Shown here: positions 46,263-56,898 of the stretch, piece after piece
How the letters are laid out: every line of letters starts with the position of its first letter
Position numbering within the stretch: position 1 is the first letter of the stretch
Assembly (NCBI RefSeq): GCF_030269925.1
Contig: NC_085124.1
Span: forward strand, 7,874,001-7,938,000
Length of the DNA stretch: 64,000 nt
Source: Bombyx mori
Lineage: Eukaryota; Arthropoda; Insecta; Lepidoptera; Bombycidae
Direction: 5' to 3'
Translations under genes and position numbers: made by a program
Notes under the pieces: model-generated
Seen by the model: the letters and a program-made list of their open reading frames with translations, nothing else
What the model was told of the DNA's origin: nothing
Databases searched by the model: none

Positions 46263-47365
46263 ACTATAGTTTCTTCAACCATAACTGCAATTGTTTATGA
46301 ATGTAATAATCATGTTGAAGGTTATTTTGAATGTAAAGATCACGGATAACAAAAGTGCAATGTTTCATATCCTCGGTGTGTCTGTCCACAGAGATTCGGC
46401 CGACGTGTGATAAAATCACCGAGTCCTTATTTAAGTCTCGGTTGGGTTACCCATTGTGCTGTTTAAGCGATGGCTAAGTGGCGATTAGGGTGACGTCTCC
46501 TTCAGGTGAAGATGGCATCTACAAATAAACGAAACGCTTTCGAGCGCTTTGGGCTTTTGATGCGGTGTGAAGGGGAACGTCAAAAATTATTCATTTTGTG
46601 ATTAAATATAAGAAAATTGTGATTAAATAAAATAAAATATAATGTTGAGAAATATCATGTTTTATTATTCTTATTATTTTAAACTATTTGCCTAATGCTT
46701 ATGTGACAAGTACGTCGAAACCAGAAACCATGTACTGTGAATACCATGTATACCATAAACCAAGAAGAGAAAAAAAAAACATGATACTGAATAAATTTAT
46801 CGGTCGAGTACTTGACGAAGTAAAATGAATTTCTCGCCTATTTCCTCAACCAAAATGGGAGTTTTAAAGCTCAATATTGCACTGTAAACCAAGGTTAAGG
46901 TAATATTCCCAATTTACAATTCTGTTTTATAAGTGCGTTAAGTTAACAGTGCGATCAGTAGTTTCGAATAAACGTTTATTTTTTCAATAGTATAATCATT
47001 TTCTAAAAATAAAAAAATAAAAATTCATATAATGAGCTTTATTATCTAATTCCTCACAGGATTCGCCGAATAATTTACATTTGTGCTTCCAAAAATGGAA
47101 CTACGTTTATTTATTAACACGCATACGTGATTGGGTAATTTTATTTAATTGTTTTTATGGCGACTATAATCGATAGTTTGAGCCGATAGATTTGTGAATA
47201 GATTGCATAACACATTCTCCCTAGATAATGCAGATGATACAACAGTGGGAATAACTGCGTTGCGTATTGTTAATCTGCACAGTCCGGCGTTCCGATTGAT
47301 AGGATTGACCAACTGTTACGCAATATCATTGAGACTTAGATCTACTGTCTCAGGCAGACGGTGGT
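46263..47365. other. Unassigned AT-rich spacer
   Basis: No gene or recurring repeat recognised. Confidence 0.3.
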
Positions 47366-47600
47366 ATTCACAGCCCGCCTGGTATTAAGTGGTTACTGGA
47401 GCCCATAGAACTACACATATCTACAACGTAAATGCGCCACCCACCTTGAGATATAAGTTCTAAGGTCTCAGTATGGTTACAACGGCTGCCCTACCCTTCA
47501 AGCCGAAACGCATTACTGCTTATTCTATGATATCCGCTAGCCAATAAACACCAGGTGAGCCGTGAACTGGTCACTTATCCGCGCAATAAAAATAACAAAC
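47366..47600. mobile_element. Bm1 fold-back: minus body plus plus-strand 3' end
   Basis: Positions 47366-47518 are a Bm1 body on the minus strand (TTAAGTGGTTACTGGAGCCC to CGAAACGCATTACTGCTT). Positions 47525-47600 are a diverged 3' end on the plus strand (AACACCAGGTGAGCC ... GCGCAATAAAAATA). Same head-to-head layout as 3722-3934, but more decayed. Confidence 0.75.
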
Positions 47601-47746
47601 ACCTCGAAAGCGAAATCGGCTTCTAAAACTTTATAAGTTCTCGACAAAGCTGTTTACAGGGCAATTTTAGACCGTGGGTCAAATTTCATCCTTTTTTCTT
47701 CAATGAATTCCGAAACAAATAGTTGGAATACGTCAATTTTTTTATA

Positions 47747-48162
47747 CTAGTGGTCTTGCAATAGTCGAAATTCGACAATAATTAATTGAAATTATAAGTT
47801 TGAACATTATTATGGTTCTATTGTGAAAGACTATTATATTTATATTTAAAAAAAATCGTGAAAACTACACTATAGACAAATAATATTAAAGGAAAACCAT
47901 ACTATTCTATTCTCATTTTGACAAGCAGACTTTAACAATAAATAGCAGAGTATGTATGCGTGTGTGTGTCAAATATTTGTCAGTGTGTGTAATGTTTTCT
48001 TTATTGATTTAATGTATATTTTATGCATTATTTTAAAAAAAAATTAGCATTGTGCGCTCCTTCTCTATATTTTATATAAGTGTGTGAAGTTTCATACGCC
48101 TGCGTCCGCGCAATTTTCGTAAAAGGTGTACAAAGTTTTTGCTTCACGTATTAATATATAGA
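47747..48162 (-). mobile_element. Helitron (family A), copy 3
   Basis: Starts at CTAGTGGTCTTGCAATAGTC with the palindrome GTCGAAATTCGAC, and ends GCTTCACGTATTAATATATA plus GA before a T. Slightly shorter than copy 1 through small deletions. Confidence 0.8.
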
Positions 48163-48165
48163 TAA

Positions 48166-48380
48166 CTAGCGAACCGCCCTCGCTTCGCTTCAGAAACATT
48201 AAAACACACATGAAACAAAAAATAAAAAATAAAAAAATAAATAAAAAAAGTAGCCTATGTTCATCAGGGACAATGTCGGCTTCTAATGGAAAAAGAATTT
48301 TTCAAATCGGTCCAGTAGTTTCGGAGCCTATTCGAAACAAACAAACAAACAAACAAATCTTTCCTCTTTATAATATTAGT
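48166..48380 (+). mobile_element. Family C retroposon at the Helitron end
   Basis: Plus-strand copy: CTAGCGAACCGCCCTCGCTT at the 5' side, AAATCGGTCCAGTAGTTTCG, a CAAA run, and the tail TTTATAATATTAGTATAGAT. ATAGATAA occurs at 48158-48165 and 48381-48388; this may be a TSD that includes the last bases of the Helitron, or partly the element's own tail. The 61-codon frame is a shadow. Confidence 0.65.
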
Positions 48381-48761
48381 ATAGATAAAATATAGTGTTT
48401 TCTTTACACGAGTCACGCTGTATGGGGTATTTACGGGGGGTAATTACGAAAATAGTTGCTGTTGCTGTTACAACGGGATCAAACCATTTTTCCTTCGACT
48501 TCAGTCTTTTAAATTTGATTAGTGGTCTAGCGTTGTGGGGCCGCGATGGTCCAAAACCAATCCAAAACCAGTAAATGCTTACCAAAACAGAGGATTACAT
48601 CCCAGAACGGCTTACCTGTAACAGAAAATGAATTTGAATTTTACAATGTATAATCCAACACAACTATTATATTAAATATACACATATATTACCAAACAGA
48701 ACGTGTTGTCATGATTTAACTGATATACTTTACGAGTATGCTGATAGTACTTTAAGTCGTA

Positions 48762-49100
48762 CGTAATACGTACTCAACAAATGTTCACGATTGACTTCCA
48801 CGGTGAAGGAATAACATCGTTTAATAAAAATCAAACCCGAAAAATTATAATTTGCGTAATTACTGGTGGTAGGACCTCTTGTGAGTCCGCACGGGTAGGT
48901 ACCACCACCCTGCCTATTTCTGCCGTTAAGCAGTAATGCGTTTCGGCTTGAAGGGTGGGGCAGCCGTTGTAACCATACTGAGACCTTAGAACTTATATCT
49001 CAAGGTGGGTGGCGCGTTTACGTTGTAGATGTCTATGGGCTCCAGTAACCTCTTAACACCGGGCGGGCTGTGAGCTCGTCCACCCATCTAAGCAATAAAA
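48762..49100 (+). mobile_element. Bm1 SINE, tRNA head missing
   Basis: Begins at the AATACGTACTCAACAAATGT body segment and continues to ATCTAAGCAATAAAA. The body agrees closely with the full-length copy at 10903-11347. Confidence 0.9.
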
Positions 49101-49130
49101 ACGTCGTTAATTTCGGTATTTATACTCTTT

Positions 49131-49498
49131 TCTGTCATAAAGACCTTTTTTTTTTTTATCGAGAGGGTAATAGACCGGTTTATGTCGGACTGCGGCGCCT
49201 CCAGAGAAGAAGAGGGAGAAGAGGAAGACCAAAGTCCTCCTCTTCTTCCAATTCTTACCGGGAGACTACGCCTTGAGAAAGGCGCGCGAGGCGCTGCGCG
49301 GCGTCTACCACGCAGGACCCGCCCCGCAAAACCGACTACCGACTAAACCCCATCGAGCTCCACCACTCCGACTCCACGAAACCTACGGTACCGCACAATG
49401 CGCGCCGCAGGCTCGCTGTCGCCGGTACCCGTCCTGACAATAGGACGGGATCCAATCCCCGGGAAGATCCCGCAGGACGTCGTCTGTCATAAAGACCT
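49131..49498 (-). mobile_element. GC-rich retroelement insertion, 16-bp TSD
   Basis: Insert 49147-49482 opens with a T run (poly(A) on the minus strand) and is bordered by identical TCTGTCATAAAGACCT at 49131-49146 and 49483-49498. The body is GC- and CpG-rich, with GAAGAAGAGGGAGAAGAGGA-type sequence and GAGGCGCTGCGCGGCGTC. No long frame. Probably a severely 5'-truncated LINE related in form to family D. The perfect TSD implies a fairly recent insertion. Confidence 0.8.
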
Positions 49499-50150
49499 AA
49501 GAAATATACTCATGTTTTTTAAAAAAAAAAAAAAAAAAGAATGTTCTCGTTATAAAGAAACATGTTTTGTAGATCGGACTGAATAACGGACGCTTGCAAC
49601 TATTTATTTAATTTAGTTTTATTTTCCAATCGAGCGTAACATGTGCACAGTATTGTTAAAATGGCTAATTGAAAATTGCCTCTGGCTATTCGTCTATTTT
49701 ACTGAAGAGTTGAATTTCGCAAAATTGTTGAAGTAGTTTTTCGGAACAATAGGTTTAGATACGTCCTTTTTTTTAATCGATAATCAGTTTTATGGTTAAT
49801 AGTTTTGTGATCCTTATTTTTGATCTCTTGGCTTTACAAAAAAAAACATTCATCTATGTACATAGCATAGACTTTTTAAAATAGTTTAAAGCTTAACAAT
49901 TATTATTTATAATTATTAATTAATTTTTGAAGAACAGATGAGCTAATCTGATGGTGAATGATCGGGTGAATATCGGCAATACCAAGAACACAGTTCTTGT
50001 TTATTGCTAGGAATTCATCTCAAGCCCCGTTTAAAAAGAATTTAGTACATTTGTATAAATGTTTGCATTTCGATGCCTCCAATGACTACTCTAACTCAAA
50101 ACTTTGAAATTTTCGTTTTTCACGCAAATCGCTTCACTATTTTAAAAGTA
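49499..50150. other. Unassigned AT-rich spacer
   Basis: An A run at 49522-49538 lies just after the TSD. No gene. Confidence 0.3.
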
Positions 50151-50545
50151 CTAGAGGTCCCGCAGTAGTCGAAATTCGACTATAATTAATTGGAATTGTA
50201 AGTTTGTACACTATTATGATTGTATTTTATACTTATATAATTACAAATTTCGCCAAGGCTACACTATAAAAAATACTAACAAAACCAAACAATATTTAAT
50301 TTATTCTCAATTTGACAACAGACGTCAAGAACAAAAGTTTGACAGTAAATAGTATGCATGCGTGTGTGCGTCAAATCCATGGTATGTAGTGTGTGTAATG
50401 TTTTCTTTATTGATTTAATGCATACTTTATGCATTATTTAAAAAAAAAATTAGTATTGTGCACTTCTTCTCTATAATCTCTATAAGTGTGGAAAATTTCA
50501 TACTCCTCCGTCCGCGCAATTTTCGTAAAAAGGGATACAAAGTGT
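50151..50545 (-). mobile_element. Helitron (family A), copy 4
   Basis: Starts CTAGAGGTCCCGCAGTAGTC with the palindrome AGTCGAAATTCGACT, and follows copy 1 to AAAAAGGGATACAAAGT. The last ~30 bp of the family (GCTTCACGTATTAATATATA) is absent or replaced. Confidence 0.8.
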
Positions 50546-52130
50546 TCGAAGCAAGAGTAAATCAGCTAGTTACACAAGAAAAAACCATAAATATATCTGC
50601 AATAATAAAGATTTTATCATCTTTTGTCGTTTAAACTCTCCTCTTGTAAACCTACGAATTTGGAGTTAAAGTAGTGTTCATTGGAGGCATCGATTTGGCA
50701 ATTCCTTGGTGTACAATAAAGCGTACTCTATATTTGTAATATTTGTTAGTTTTATATAGATTTGGACACATTTTCATGCTATTCTCTTCGGTATTCGCGA
50801 GTCGTAGATATAATTATTACTACTTTTACGACTTACGACTAAGTTGTCTGTGATCACGAAAATAGTAAATCATTTGAAACTTTAGAAAAAAGGAGAGCGA
50901 GATTAAACAGTAAACGTAGTTTTAAATTAAATTTCACTTTAATAATTTGAATAACATACTCTGAATCAAATCGGCTTACATTTTGATTACAAAGTCAACT
51001 ACAAAACTAAAGAACCTGAAATGCTAATGAACTTTGCTATTATAAAAATATTTCCTAGAAATTTCATCTATGGCAATGAATATTCTATGAAAGCATGCTT
51101 GTTTAATGGAGGTTTTGAGATGCTATCATGCGCTTGGCAATTAATTACAAATTGTACAACAAAAATTTTACTATTGATGTTTTGTATTCAATACACCACA
51201 GTACTTCCTAATGGTGTCAATGTCTAGTCGAAGAGGTAGTTATTATGAATTGGTTTTGTTAATGGTTATTTGATATCTAAATTGGCATTTAAGCGAAAAT
51301 AAGGTAAACATGAGGTATTTGATGTGATTGATCATAGATTTGTACCTCATTTTTGATTAAATTTACAAATAGATGACTTTGTCAGATGAAGGGATTTTTG
51401 TTTACGATGAGAGGTTATTGTAGCTTACTTAAGCCATATGAGTCTTCTTTTTGTTCTTATCTCACATTATTTGAGGTAGGCACAGCTTGTCCTCTTATCA
51501 TGCTGGGTAGGGATTGGGCATGAGTTAGGTTGGTTGGCTTATTTAGGTTATATCTCCATATTATAATATTTCTTACAACCTGCTACAGGGAGAACTTTTT
51601 TTGCTTCTTATTTTGGTGTTCCTTTTACTTACTTATCCGTTTTTGGTTTTATGATTTGCATTTTATCATTATAAACATTTACACTAAAATTTATATATTC
51701 AATATCAAAAAGATTTAAATATCACATTTTATAGTTTTTCTTATGTCACATGTCACATGCTTTAAGCTACATGAATGATTACTATAATACTTTAAATAAC
51801 TAGAATAGATCAGACCGGCCCTTTTGAATAAATAGATCACGATAAAAAAAAAACAGTGTCAATAAAAAGTATACTAGCAACATTTTGAAAATACCACAAA
51901 TTGTCTTTCAATATTCAAGGTATTATATCAGGTTTAAAATAACTGAATGCTGAAAGCTGAATTGGCTTTGTCAAAACCACGAACAATCAGTGCTACCGGC
52001 TTCCGATCTAGCTTGAAAATATTGTGGGATTTATCTATCAAACATTGTTTTTGGGGTTTGAAATAAAGTACTTTGTTATGGATCTTTTATTAGAATGTTT
52101 AAATTTGTATTTCGTAGTATGGTTAACCTT
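50546..52130. other. Unassigned AT-rich spacer
   Basis: No gene or recurring repeat recognised. Short hydrophobic frames only. Confidence 0.3.
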
Positions 52131-52344
52131 TATATATTATATATATTTCTTCTGTGCGTGTGTTTGTCACTAAACTCCTAAACGGCTGGACAGATTTAAG
52201 GAATTTTTTTGTGTACCTTCAGGTGGATTCGAGAATAGTTTAGATTTACAAACCAGCCCGGCAGATGGCGCTGCAGTCGGTATGTAGGTTATTTATCTTT
52301 CCTAGAAATAATTTGGCAAAACAACGTTTTTCCGGGCCAACTAG
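52131..52344 (-). mobile_element. Dispersed repeat ending in CTAG
   Basis: AT dinucleotide-rich left end, then CTGTGCGTGTGTTTGTCACT, CCTAAACGGCTGGACAGATT, GCAGATGGCGCTGCAGTCGG, and TTTTTCCGGGCCAACTAG before a T. Matches a repeat common in moths (from memory). Layout is like family C (AT-rich tail, CTAG start on the other strand). Single copy here; the TSD was not resolved. Confidence 0.5.
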
Positions 52345-53027
52345 TTTTTATATAGTTGTTTCGATTTAGCTTCGCTGTGATTCATTAATTTTATAAAATA
52401 CTCCCATTTGTTGAAGTTCGCAAAGTTGAAATTCGCACGTTATCCAGCATACGTTGATAGTATACCGGAAACTTTCTAGCAACGTTCAACTCAATCGAAT
52501 AAATCATGCACGGTCACGTAGAACACGAATAACAAATAAACATATGTTGACCAAAAAGCACTAAAACTTTTTTGTTGCGTTAAATTTTGAAAACAAATTT
52601 CTTTTAAATGCATTATTCTCGAGCTATTATAAATATATTTTTCAAAAAACTTTGCTATTATTTTACCCACTCAGACCTCTCCAATAGTCGACGAGAATAA
52701 AATTGTTTCAGATCTGACTTATGCCGCGGTCGGTTAATGGGCCAGGAGCACCGACTGCGACCGACAGCCACCAATTACAAAATCATTAATAAACACCCCG
52801 AAATATGAAGCGGGGAAATAATAAAGTCGAACCGGGCTGAGCGGCCGCCCGCGCAAACCGTCGGCATTCATTGGGCTTGCCAACTTGAAACTTTAATTTA
52901 TCGCTACGTTACATTCCGGGATGATGGGAACTAAAACTTTAACAGAATTTTGTAAAAATATTAATGCATTTAATGTAATGCAATTAATATGAGTAATATG
53001 GCGGTTTAAATTGATAGACTGGTATAA
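52345..53027. other. Spacer with a GC-rich island
   Basis: Mostly AT-rich, but 52721-52885 is markedly GC- and CpG-rich and includes GAGCGGCCGCCCGCGC (a GCGGCCGC site at 52841-52848). No frame or repeat identified. Confidence 0.4.
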
Positions 53028-53256
53028 TTTAAGATAATAATATTATAAAGAGGAAAGATTTGTTTGTTTGTTTGTTTCGAATAGGCTCCGAAACTACTGG
53101 ACCGATTTGAAAAATTATTTTTCCATTAGAAGCCGACATTGTCCCTGATGAACATAGGCTACTTTTTTTTTTTTTTTTTTAATTTTTTTTTTTTTGGTTT
53201 CATGTGTGTTTTAGCGTTTCCGAAGCGAAGCGAGGGCGGGTCGCTAGTTTAAGATA
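53028..53256 (-). mobile_element. Family C retroposon with 9-bp TSD
   Basis: Element 53037-53247 is flanked by TTTAAGATA at 53028-53036 and 53248-53256. Body as in the 1819-2040 copy, with a long T run at about 53164-53194 and the end CGAGGGCGGGTCGCTAG. Confidence 0.75.
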
Positions 53257-53510
53257 TAAACGGAACAATGTAAAAAAAAATACACCGTACGGTTTGTCCA
53301 AACCACCCTCTGATGTGATAGTTATAATAACTCCAATGCTTGGAGTAATTGTTTATTGATAAGCTTATGGTGATTGATCGATGCTTACAAATGATATTAT
53401 GCAAGTACGCGACACCTTGAACTAACTCCAAAATGAATTATGCGGTGTAAAATGCATTCGTATGCAATATAATATGTGCGCGCTTGACCGTATATACAAA
53501 TTCTCAGCTT

Positions 53511-54820
53511 CTATTCTATTCTGTTCTATTCTGTTCTGTTCTGTTCTGTTCTATTCTGTTCTATTCTGTTCTATTCTGTTCTATTCTGTTCTATTCTGTT
53601 CTATTCTGTTCTATTCTGTTCTATTCTGTTCTATTCTGTTCTATTCTGTTCTATTCTGTTCTATTCTGTTCTATTCTGTTCTATTCTGTTCTATTCTGTT
53701 CTATTCTGTTCTATTCTGTTCTATTCTGTTCTATTCTGTTCTATTCTGTTCTATTCTGTTCTATTCTGTTCTATTCTGTTCTATTCTGTTCTATTCTGTT
53801 CTATTCTGTTCTATTCTGTTCTATTCTGTTCTATTCTGTTCTATTCTGTTCTATTCTGTTCTATTCTGTTCTATTCTGTTCTATTCTGTTCTATTCTGTT
53901 CTATTCTGTTCTATTCTGTTCTATTCTGTTCTATTCTGTTCTATTCTGTTCTATTCTGTTCTATTCTGTTCTATTCTGTTCTATTCTGTTCTATTCTGTT
54001 CTATTCTGTTCTATTCTGTTCTATTCTGTTCTATTCTGTTCTATTCTGTTCTATTCTGTTCTATTCTGTTCTATTCTGTTCTATTCTGTTCTATTCTGTT
54101 CTATTCTGTTCTATTCTGTTCTATTCTGTTCTATTCTGTTCTATTCTGTTCTATTATGTTCTATTATGTTCTATTATGTTCTATTCTGTTCTATTCTGTT
54201 CTATTCTGTTCTATTCTGTTCTATTCTGTTCTATTCTGTTCTATTCTGTTCTATTCTGTTCTATTCTGTTCTATTCTGTTCTATTCTGTTCTATTCTGTT
54301 CTATTCTGTTCTATTCTGTTCTATTCTGTTCTATTCTGTTCTATTCTGTTCTATTCTGTGCTATTCTGTTCTATTCTGTGCTATTCTGTTCTATTCTATG
54401 CTATTCTGTTCTATTCTGTTCTATTCTGTTCTATTCTGTTCTATTCTGTTCTATTCTGTTCTATTCTGTTCTATTCTGTTCTATTCTGTTCTATTCTGTT
54501 CTATTCTGTTCTATTCTGTTCTATTCTGTTCTATTCTGTTCTATTCTGTTCTATTCTGTTCTATTCTGTTCTATTCTGTTCTATTCTGTTCTATTCTGTT
54601 CTATTCTGTTCTATTCTGTTCTATTCTGTTCTATTCTGTTCTATTCTGTTCTATTCTGTTCTATTCTGTTCTATTCTGTTCTATTCTGTTCTATTCTGTT
54701 CTATTCTGTTCTATTCTGTTCTATTCTGTTCTATTCTGTTCTATTCTGTTCTATTCTGTTCTATTCTGTTCTATTCTGTTCTATTCTGTTCTATTCTGTT
54801 CTATTATATTCTATTCTATT
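53511..54820. repeat. Minisatellite, 10-bp unit CTATTCTGTT, ~131 copies
   Basis: A 1,310-bp array; 53551-54800 is 125 decamers in perfect register. The unit is two pentamers, CTATT and CTGTT. At the left edge the pentamers occur in irregular order (CTATTCTATT, CTGTTCTGTT). Variants: CTATTATGTT x3 at 54151-54180, CTATTCTGTG at 54351 and 54371, CTATTCTATG at 54391, CTATTATATT at 54801. It has no stop codon in two plus frames, which creates spurious frames of 224-503 codons. Confidence 0.97.
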
Positions 54821-54834
54821 TACACATTCTCAGC

Positions 54835-55437
54835 ACATAACAGTTTGAATAATACACTCGGATGGCTTTTAATAAAAGTTAATCAAAATTACAAAAGTTC
54901 AAATCAAAATACGTTATTGAATAAAACGACTGACAGCCCTAGAGTGCAGCCGCTGCTTGCGATTTATTCATAAAAATAAATTGGCCACGTGCACCGGTTG
55001 TTGGTTTATTGCATAGCCGCTATGAAATCATATCGACAAAAATATTCTTTTAGGTAAATGTTGTGATCAATATTGAGAGAAATGTTGTTTGTTTATACAT
55101 ATTTATTTTATATTAACGATGTGTATACGATCAACAAAAGCTTGGTAATAACATTTTAATCACAGAAATTCACTGAATATTGTCTTTCTGTTTGTTAAAG
55201 TTCAATTTAAATCATCCCAATTTTCCTGGTCGGTGAATTTCATTCAGTTACCAGTTGGCGTGCGCTTAAACAATCATTAGGTATTTTTAAACCATACCAC
55301 AAAACTGAAATATTTTCCTGGAATATTCTTTTGTCAATACATAAGCACACAGACAAGAGAAGTTTTGAGATATGAAGATTGTTGAGATTTCGCGAGAATG
55401 AAAACTTTTTTAAAAAAATTACAAAGAAACTCACTTT
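54835..55437. other. Unassigned AT-rich spacer
   Basis: No gene or recurring repeat recognised. Confidence 0.3.
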
Positions 55438-55681
55438 TACTGGTGGTAGGGCCTCTTGTGAGTCCGCACGGGTAGGTACCACCACCCCGCCTAATGCTGC
55501 CGTGAAGCAATAATGCGTTTCAGCTTGAAGGGTGGGGCAGCCGTTGTAACTATACTGAGACATTAGAACTTATCTCTCAAGGTGGGCAGCATTTACGTTG
55601 TATATGTCTATGGACTCCAGTAACCACTGAACACCAGGTAGTCTGTGAGCTCGTCCACCTATTCAAGCAATAAAAAAAAAA
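55438..55681 (+). mobile_element. Bm1 SINE, head missing
   Basis: TTACTGGTGGTAGGGCCTCT to TCAAGCAATAAAAAAAAAAC. A few small deletions relative to the full-length copy. The 107-codon minus frame overlapping it is a shadow. Confidence 0.9.
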
Positions 55682-56536
55682 CCTCTGAACATGGCATTGA
55701 TCTTTTAATATTCACTACATTTTACATTGTAATTTTTAATGTATACATGTAAACGATACTTATATTGATAGCATTTAGAGTCGTAAATTAGATAGCAATT
55801 TGAATCGTCGACTTTGACAAATATGTCATGTAATAACCGTATCGTAATTTCTAAAATTCAAACTTTTTAAATCGACGTTTTAGCGATTAATGGTCCAACT
55901 AGCCTTATTGCCTTGTGGTAACCTAAAATTTAACGTCCCGCCATCTACCATAAGTCATTTAAAATTGTAATTACTGAGATAGTAATTGAATATAATTTTT
56001 ACGAATTAAATTGATAAACCATTCTAAAAATCTGTTTGCTGTTCTTTATGAATTAAATGCGGGATAATAATCAGGTTTTCTGCTGTTTAACAATCTTTTA
56101 ATACGTAACTTAAGGAAATGATTAGGTGTACTCTTATAGAGCGATTCGACTATACTTGGGGCTAAAACACGGACGCATTTTTTTTAAAAGTTATTTATCA
56201 ATCAATTTATCCTAATAAATACGTATCCAACAAGTATTTATATATTATATACACGTCGGCGTATGATAAAAATCGTAGAATAAACCATCAAATTCGTAAA
56301 ATTATAAAATATATTGCTGAAGGTAGAATAAAGTGTCAAACTAGTAAAATTTATATAGAAGAAGGGTAGGAAGAGAATTTCATTATTTATTGGGCCTATC
56401 CTACACTGTTCGATACCAGTACTCTGCCTGTTTTTTTCGCTTGATAGTAATATATTCCGTTTTGACAGATGTACAGCTGTTATGCAATACAATTGAACAC
56501 CGACTTGATGTTTCAAGTACAGTGGTAGCATTCATG
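55682..56536. other. Unassigned AT-rich spacer
   Basis: No gene; the 97-codon minus frame at 56238-56531 has no recognisable domain. Confidence 0.3.
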
Positions 56537-56786
56537 TTTTTTTTATTTTATTACTTAGACTAGACGGGTGGACGAGCTCACAGCCCACCTGGTGGTGTGG
56601 TTACTGGAGCCCATAGACATCTACAACGTAATTGTGCTACCCACCTTGAGATATGAGTTCTAAGGTCTCAGTATAGTTACAACGGCTACCCGACCCTTCA
56701 AACCGAAACGAATTACTGCTTCACGGCAGAAATAGGCGGGGTGGTGGCACCTACCAGTGCGGGCTCACAAGAGGTCCTACCACCGG
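56537..56786 (-). mobile_element. Bm1 SINE, head missing
   Basis: Minus-strand copy with T run, AGACGGGTGGACGAGCTCAC, and right edge AAGAGGTCCTACCACCGGTT. Confidence 0.88.
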
Positions 56787-56794
56787 TTAAGAAA

Positions 56795-56898
56795 TTTGGG
56801 CCGTATGCTCGCTCGTCTGCCAACAAAGGCAATAAAAAAAACTTTTCCTCTCTTAGGTCGAGCCCGTGAACTCACCTACCAGCGAATAGGTAGGAAAA
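56795..56898 (+). mobile_element. LINE 3' tip plus family B tail
   Basis: GGGCCGTATGCTCGCTCGTC ... AAAGGCAATAAAAAAAAC is the last ~45 bp of the LINE at 15055-16312. It is followed by CGAGCCCGTGAACTCACCTA and AATAGGTAGGAAAAAAAC, the last ~45 bp of family B. Two tiny 3' ends in tandem, directly against a minus-strand Bm1. Confidence 0.7.

Noticed and set aside
53551..54800. CRISPR-like regular spacing
   Set aside because: The repeat is contiguous with no spacers; it is a minisatellite in eukaryotic DNA.
53462..54973. Long open frames of 503, 454 and 224 codons
   Set aside because: They are products of the stop-free 10-bp tandem repeat, with the same repeated peptide in different frames and no conserved start.
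55240..55563. 107-codon minus-strand frame
   Set aside because: Partly Bm1 antisense; the rest has no domain.
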